IMG/VR virus record: IMGVR_UViG_3300032323_001134
Coordinates: 1-24,867 of that record
Length of the DNA stretch: 24,867 nt
Origin: a virus
Reading direction: 5' to 3' (one strand)
The translations under genes and the position numbers were made by a program. Below the pieces are notes generated by a model. That model was not told the origin of the DNA and ran no database searches. It worked only from the letters and a program-made list of their open reading frames with translations. Shown here piece by piece: positions 22,534 to 24,867 of this stretch. The first letter of the stretch is position 1. The number at the start of each line of letters is the position of its first letter.

Positions 22534-22739
22534 TGAGCAATCTTTATATAAAGAAGTTTGTAGATCGACTGCAACATTTTGAAATGCGCGGTGGCAAGGA
22601 GTTTACTTGTAGCTTGCAGGATGCCAAAATGTTGCACACCGAAATAACTCGTTTATTGTTGGATCTAGAGCAGGCACGCACACAACCGCAGGCCAACGAC
22701 TCAGCAATCACTGTGGAAATGCAAGGAGGTTCATTTTAA
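22533..22739 (+). CDS. Small helical phage protein, unknown function
   Basis: The 68-residue protein starts with the last base of the previous stop (TAATG). It is predicted mostly helical: NLYIKKFVDRLQHFEMRGG, then SLQDAKMLHTEITRLLLDLE (a possible coiled coil), then a Gln/Asn-rich tail ending VEMQGGSF. There is no cysteine and no membrane segment. It probably acts through dimerisation or binding a partner. No function recognised. Confidence 0.72.
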   Translation: MSNLYIKKFVDRLQHFEMRGGKEFTCSLQDAKMLHTEITRLLLDLEQARTQPQANDSAITVEMQGGSF

Positions 22740-22753
22740 TCTACGTAGTTTAT

Positions 22754-22770
22754 CATAAATAAACTGGAGA
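22754..22770 (+). promoter_or_regulatory. Late-promoter-like CATAAATA and ribosome binding site
   Basis: CATAAATA (22754-22761) differs from T4 late TATAAATA at one base. GGAGA (22766-22770) is 7 nt before ATG 22778. The leader would be very short, as in some T4 late genes. This is the only gap in the run 17077-23426, which supports a transcription start here. Confidence 0.5.
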
Positions 22771-22777
22771 GATTATT

Positions 22778-23074
22778 ATGAGCCGACCAAAACCCAGAGT
22801 TCTTGTTGAACTCACTAACAAAAGCACTTACAAGACTGAACAGGTATTAGCATCTGAAGGAATCTGGGCAGTGTTTTTTGACAACAAGCCCATCAACCTA
22901 AAGACTTCCAACTTCTTGGTACAGTACCCTGGTCCCAAGTACAAAAAAGTTTCCTTCTCCAATCCTGGACATGCCATTAACCTGGCCAAGAAGCTGAACA
23001 CACAATTCAAAACTGATAAGTTCTCAGTGGTACTACTCAAGAGCGGGGATCAGATCTACCCCGATGCGAAATAA
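22778..23074 (+). CDS. Conserved T4-like phage protein, unknown function
   Basis: This is a 98-residue basic protein with a strong ribosome binding site and its own late-like promoter. Sequence features are KPRVLVELTNKSTYKTEQVL, IWAVFFDNKPINLK and NPGHAINLAKKLNTQF, ending VVLLKSGDQIYPDAK. It is a compact alpha/beta protein without catalytic signature. It resembles a short protein repeatedly seen near RNase H in T4-like cyanophages and relatives. It overlaps the next gene by 11 nt. The high Lys content is compatible with DNA contact, which is not proven. Confidence 0.78.
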   Translation: MSRPKPRVLVELTNKSTYKTEQVLASEGIWAVFFDNKPINLKTSNFLVQYPGPKYKKVSFSNPGHAINLAKKLNTQFKTDKFSVVLLKSGDQIYPDAK

Positions 23075-23426
23075 ACTAGAACTCACTCAAACACTGTTAA
23101 AACAACTGCCATCTGGACATGGCTATGTTGCAGAAGATGTCATACCCATATGGTGGGTTAACATACGCAATACCGGAGGATTAAGACTCACTGCTCTGGG
23201 ATTTCAAATGTTAAAACTCATGGACATTGAAAGTTGGACTGTGGATTTAGATCCTGCAAAGTTTGATCGCAATCTCGTCTTGCTGTTGGATCGCAAACTG
23301 CAGGCACCCTACTACATAGAAATAGAAAAGAAACTGGCACGCCGGCTGATAATGTTTTCCAGTCGCGAAGCCATGATGGCCACCCTGTACGGCGACTTAA
23401 AAACCTTTCTCAAACAACTTCCGTAA
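23064..23426 (+). CDS. Conserved T4-like phage protein, unknown function
   Basis: This is a 120-residue protein. The N-terminus MRNKLELTQTLLKQLP, then PIWWVNIRNTGGLRLTALGF, and LDRKLQAPYYIEIEKKLARR, with FSSREAMMATLYGDLKTFL near the end, form an alpha/beta protein with the look of a conserved T4-like phage family. R-L-T-x-x-G-F suggests a winged-helix-like turn, which is speculative. The 3' end overlaps the convergent minus-strand gene by 30 nt (23397-23426), so the last codons are antisense to that gene's end. No function recognised. Confidence 0.75.
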   Translation: MRNKLELTQTLLKQLPSGHGYVAEDVIPIWWVNIRNTGGLRLTALGFQMLKLMDIESWTVDLDPAKFDRNLVLLLDRKLQAPYYIEIEKKLARRLIMFSSREAMMATLYGDLKTFLKQLP

Positions 23427-24380
23427 TTGACCTTCGGCCAAGGCACGAATGCTGTCAGCATACCCACCCATGAGCCATTCAAAGTTGGAATCAATTTTTT
23501 CTTCGAGATGGGCAACATCCACCAGATCCTGCAATCTACCTCGATTTTTTTCTATGGCTGAATACAGTCTTGTGGCCTTGAGTTCACTGTCGTAGCTGAG
23601 ATCAAACACATCATTGTAGTTTTGAAATCCCAAGGCGGCCACATCTTCGTGACAGTATCTATGACCAATACACATGAAAGGATGTCGGGCCGCTATGGCC
23701 AGCAGAGTTTTTTCTGTAACAATACCGCCCACATCCTGATAGAGACTTTCTGTGAGTATGGATGCATGAGCTGATTGATACACTGGCATGAGTTTGACAA
23801 AATTATCTACATTGTTGAAATTGTAATCTTGATAGGGATGTATGTCAATGGGGTTGAATATACTGTGACTGACAAACCCAGAAGATTCGTGTCTCAGTAG
23901 ATTGTACACTTCTTGGCGATATTCTCTGGCTCGACCATTTAAACAGATCCAGTTATGCTTGATGTTCTTTTTGTGTACATCTTGCCATTCTGACCATCGA
24001 GCTCGTAATTGATGGACCAGTTCAAAACTGTGACTGGCAAAGTTTACAACCTTGATATGCCCTTGCCATATGTCATGTAATCTATGATCCCAGCATACAA
24101 AGATTATTTTTGATTGTTGTTCAGGGGTGTACTGTTGTTCTAACCAATGCAGTTCCACACAAAGATTGTCAAAAAAATGTATAAAATCTTGAGCATGTAT
24201 TACCAATCGGAAATTGGGCTGACGCCAACGGTGCTCGGGTATGTCTGGCAACTCAATGTGCCAACGACTGCTCACAATGGGTCGACCCAAAGCACAGGGC
24301 AAGAAATGCGGGTCGACACCACAGCCCTTTAGCATGTGGATCATGGCTTTGTTAAAGTTGGGTTCCGTATAGTTGGGCAT
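23397..24380 (-). CDS. Probable glycosyltransferase (GT10/exostosin-like C-terminus)
   Basis: The 327-residue protein is the only minus-strand gene. The N-terminal two thirds are rich in His and Trp and match nothing I can name. The C-terminal segment 222-264 has the order TEKTLLAIAARHPF, then C-I-G-H, then AALGFQNYNDVFD and LSYD. This corresponds to the T-E-K-x-x-x-A-I-x-x-x-H-P-F ... G-F-x-x-x-x-x-x-F-D pattern of GT10-like and other phage glycosyltransferases. There is no signal peptide. No ribosome binding site is seen before ATG 24380, so an internal ATG at residue 13 or 16 is possible. It shares a 149-nt divergent region with the GIY-YIG gene but has no clear promoter of its own there. 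Confidence 0.6.
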   Translation of the reverse strand: MPNYTEPNFNKAMIHMLKGCGVDPHFLPCALGRPIVSSRWHIELPDIPEHRWRQPNFRLVIHAQDFIHFFDNLCVELHWLEQQYTPEQQSKIIFVCWDHRLHDIWQGHIKVVNFASHSFELVHQLRARWSEWQDVHKKNIKHNWICLNGRAREYRQEVYNLLRHESSGFVSHSIFNPIDIHPYQDYNFNNVDNFVKLMPVYQSAHASILTESLYQDVGGIVTEKTLLAIAARHPFMCIGHRYCHEDVAALGFQNYNDVFDLSYDSELKATRLYSAIEKNRGRLQDLVDVAHLEEKIDSNFEWLMGGYADSIRALAEGQLRKLFEKGF

Positions 24381-24391
24381 AAAATCAGGGG

Positions 24392-24420
24392 TTGACCAAT
24401 AATTCCGTTTTTTGTATAAT
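24392..24420 (+). promoter_or_regulatory. Sigma70-type promoter, upstream copy of a tandem pair
   Basis: TTGACC (24392-24397), 17-nt spacer, TATAAT (24415-24420). The predicted start is near 24427. The ~100 nt that follow contain no ORF, only nested inverted repeats, before the second promoter. Confidence 0.75.
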
Positions 24421-24443
24421 TGTGGCTAAAATACAACACTAAA

Positions 24444-24482
24444 AACCCCCTAAAAACAGGGTTAGTACGCACTAACTTAGTG
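24444..24482. repeat. Nested inverted repeats between the tandem promoters
   Basis: AACCC (24444-24448) can pair with GGGTT (24459-24463). GTTAGT-ACGC-ACTAAC (24461-24476) is a perfect 6-bp hairpin. CACTAACTTAGTG (24470-24482) is a 13-nt palindrome around a central C. The three overlap, so they are mutually exclusive in RNA or form operator half-sites in DNA. CTAAAAAC is also directly repeated (24439-24446 and 24450-24457). Confidence 0.5.
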
Positions 24483-24494
24483 GATTTTCGCTGG

Positions 24495-24523
24495 TTGACC
24501 AAAAACTCGTTTTCGGTTATAAT
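24495..24523 (+). promoter_or_regulatory. Sigma70-type promoter of the GIY-YIG gene
   Basis: TTGACC (24495-24500), 17-nt spacer, TATAAT (24518-24523). Transcription should start around 24530, which is the ATG itself, so the message would be leaderless or nearly so. Confidence 0.8.
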
Positions 24524-24529
24524 ATATGT

Positions 24530-24867
24530 ATGAACAGTAAAAAAGTAACCCGTAAAAAAAGAGTAGATCGCTTGCATATCATTTATGTGATACGCTCGGG
24601 TGCAGACTTTTACATTGGCGTCACTGCCAAAACAGAAAGCACTGTGCAAAAAAGCCTGCGAGTTCGTATGAACAAGCACCTGTATCGTAGCCGCTCAGAA
24701 GACAAATCCTGGGCACTTTACGAAGCCTTGCGTGAGCGTGGCACTGACTCTTTTGATTATGGTATCCTGGGTGTGGTGCGTGGTAAAACAGAAGCTCACC
24801 AATTAGAGCGTGAATTGATTCGCACTCACCGCCCAAACTTGAATACAGATGTACGTGAAAGGAAACT
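24530..24867 (+). CDS. GIY-YIG-type nuclease domain protein, 3' end outside the window
   Basis: The frame is open from ATG 24530 to the window edge (112 codons). LHIIYVIRSGADFYIGVTAK (15-34) carries the paired I-Y-V and Y-I-G strands of the GIY-YIG fold. RVRMNKHLYRSRSEDKSW supplies the conserved Arg and following helix. EAHQLERELIRTHRPNLNT is the region with the metal-binding Glu and the N-x-N-x end. The N-terminal KKVTRKKRVDR is basic. Free-standing GIY-YIG proteins in T4-like phages include homing endonucleases, and others are of unknown role. No ribosome binding site precedes the start. Confidence 0.8.
   Translation, partial: MNSKKVTRKKRVDRLHIIYVIRSGADFYIGVTAKTESTVQKSLRVRMNKHLYRSRSEDKSWALYEALRERGTDSFDYGILGVVRGKTEAHQLERELIRTHRPNLNTDVRERK

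Noticed and set aside
24381-24529. Minus-strand promoter for the 23397-24380 gene
   Set aside because: On the minus strand I found only a TTATAC-like -10 without an acceptable -35, so no call was made.
1-24867. tRNA genes, CRISPR arrays or insertion sequences
   Set aside because: No tRNA-like cloverleaf, regularly spaced repeat array, transposase or terminal inverted repeats were noticed by eye; a dedicated tRNA scan could still find a divergent one.

Overview
The window reads as a stretch of a large T4-like (myovirus-type) bacteriophage genome, probably from an aquatic or marine setting. It is almost fully coding. Genes are strung together with 1-14 nt start/stop overlaps, all on the + strand except one. 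It carries a T4-type RNase H / 5'-3' exonuclease, several small proteins of the kind that sit beside it in T4-like cyanophages and relatives, a GIY-YIG nuclease fragment, and sites close to the T4 late promoter TATAAATA. No rRNA, tRNA, CRISPR array or insertion sequence was seen. The host cannot be named from the sequence.

Layout. (a) 1-2101: a partial gene of unknown function, an acidic protein, a probable extra T-fold (QueD-like) protein and two unknown genes. (b) 2098-6487: a translationally coupled sugar cassette of methyltransferase, GT-B glycosyltransferase, GalE-type epimerase, 2OG-Fe(II) oxygenase-like protein and PLP aminotransferase-like protein. (c) 6557-7384: folE, started at TTG and preceded by two late-promoter-like sites. 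(d) 7402-9843: a strong sigma70-type promoter woven into a terminator hairpin, then a 793-residue lipoprotein with FG-GAP/VCBS-like repeats and a beta-barrel-like end. (e) 9845-10849: HIT-family protein and queD. (f) 10852-14557: second sugar cassette (GT2, methyltransferase, FkbM-like methyltransferase, DxD glycosyltransferase, methyltransferase). (g) 14554-17958: phosphoribosyltransferase, twitch-type radical SAM enzyme, cupin, a 53-residue membrane protein and queE. (h) 17959-23426: small conserved phage proteins, two SGNH-like proteins flanking a nucleotidyltransferase, RNase H and further phage proteins. (i) 23397-24380, minus strand: a probable glycosyltransferase. (j) 24392-24867: two tandem promoters and the start of a GIY-YIG protein.

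How it fits together. FolE, QueD and QueE are the three consecutive enzymes that take GTP to 7-carboxy-7-deazaguanine, so this phage very likely makes a 7-deazaguanine precursor. In known phages this pathway protects DNA from restriction. QueC and the DNA transglycosylase DpdA are not in the window, so the final product is unknown. The two sugar cassettes suggest elaborate methylated and possibly aminated glycans on the virion, the DNA or the host surface. The most unusual items are the QueE with a 40-residue insertion inside its Fe-S cysteine motif, the hybrid phage lipoprotein with its promoter/terminator palindrome, and the strong TTGACC/TATAAT promoters whose genes lack ribosome binding sites.
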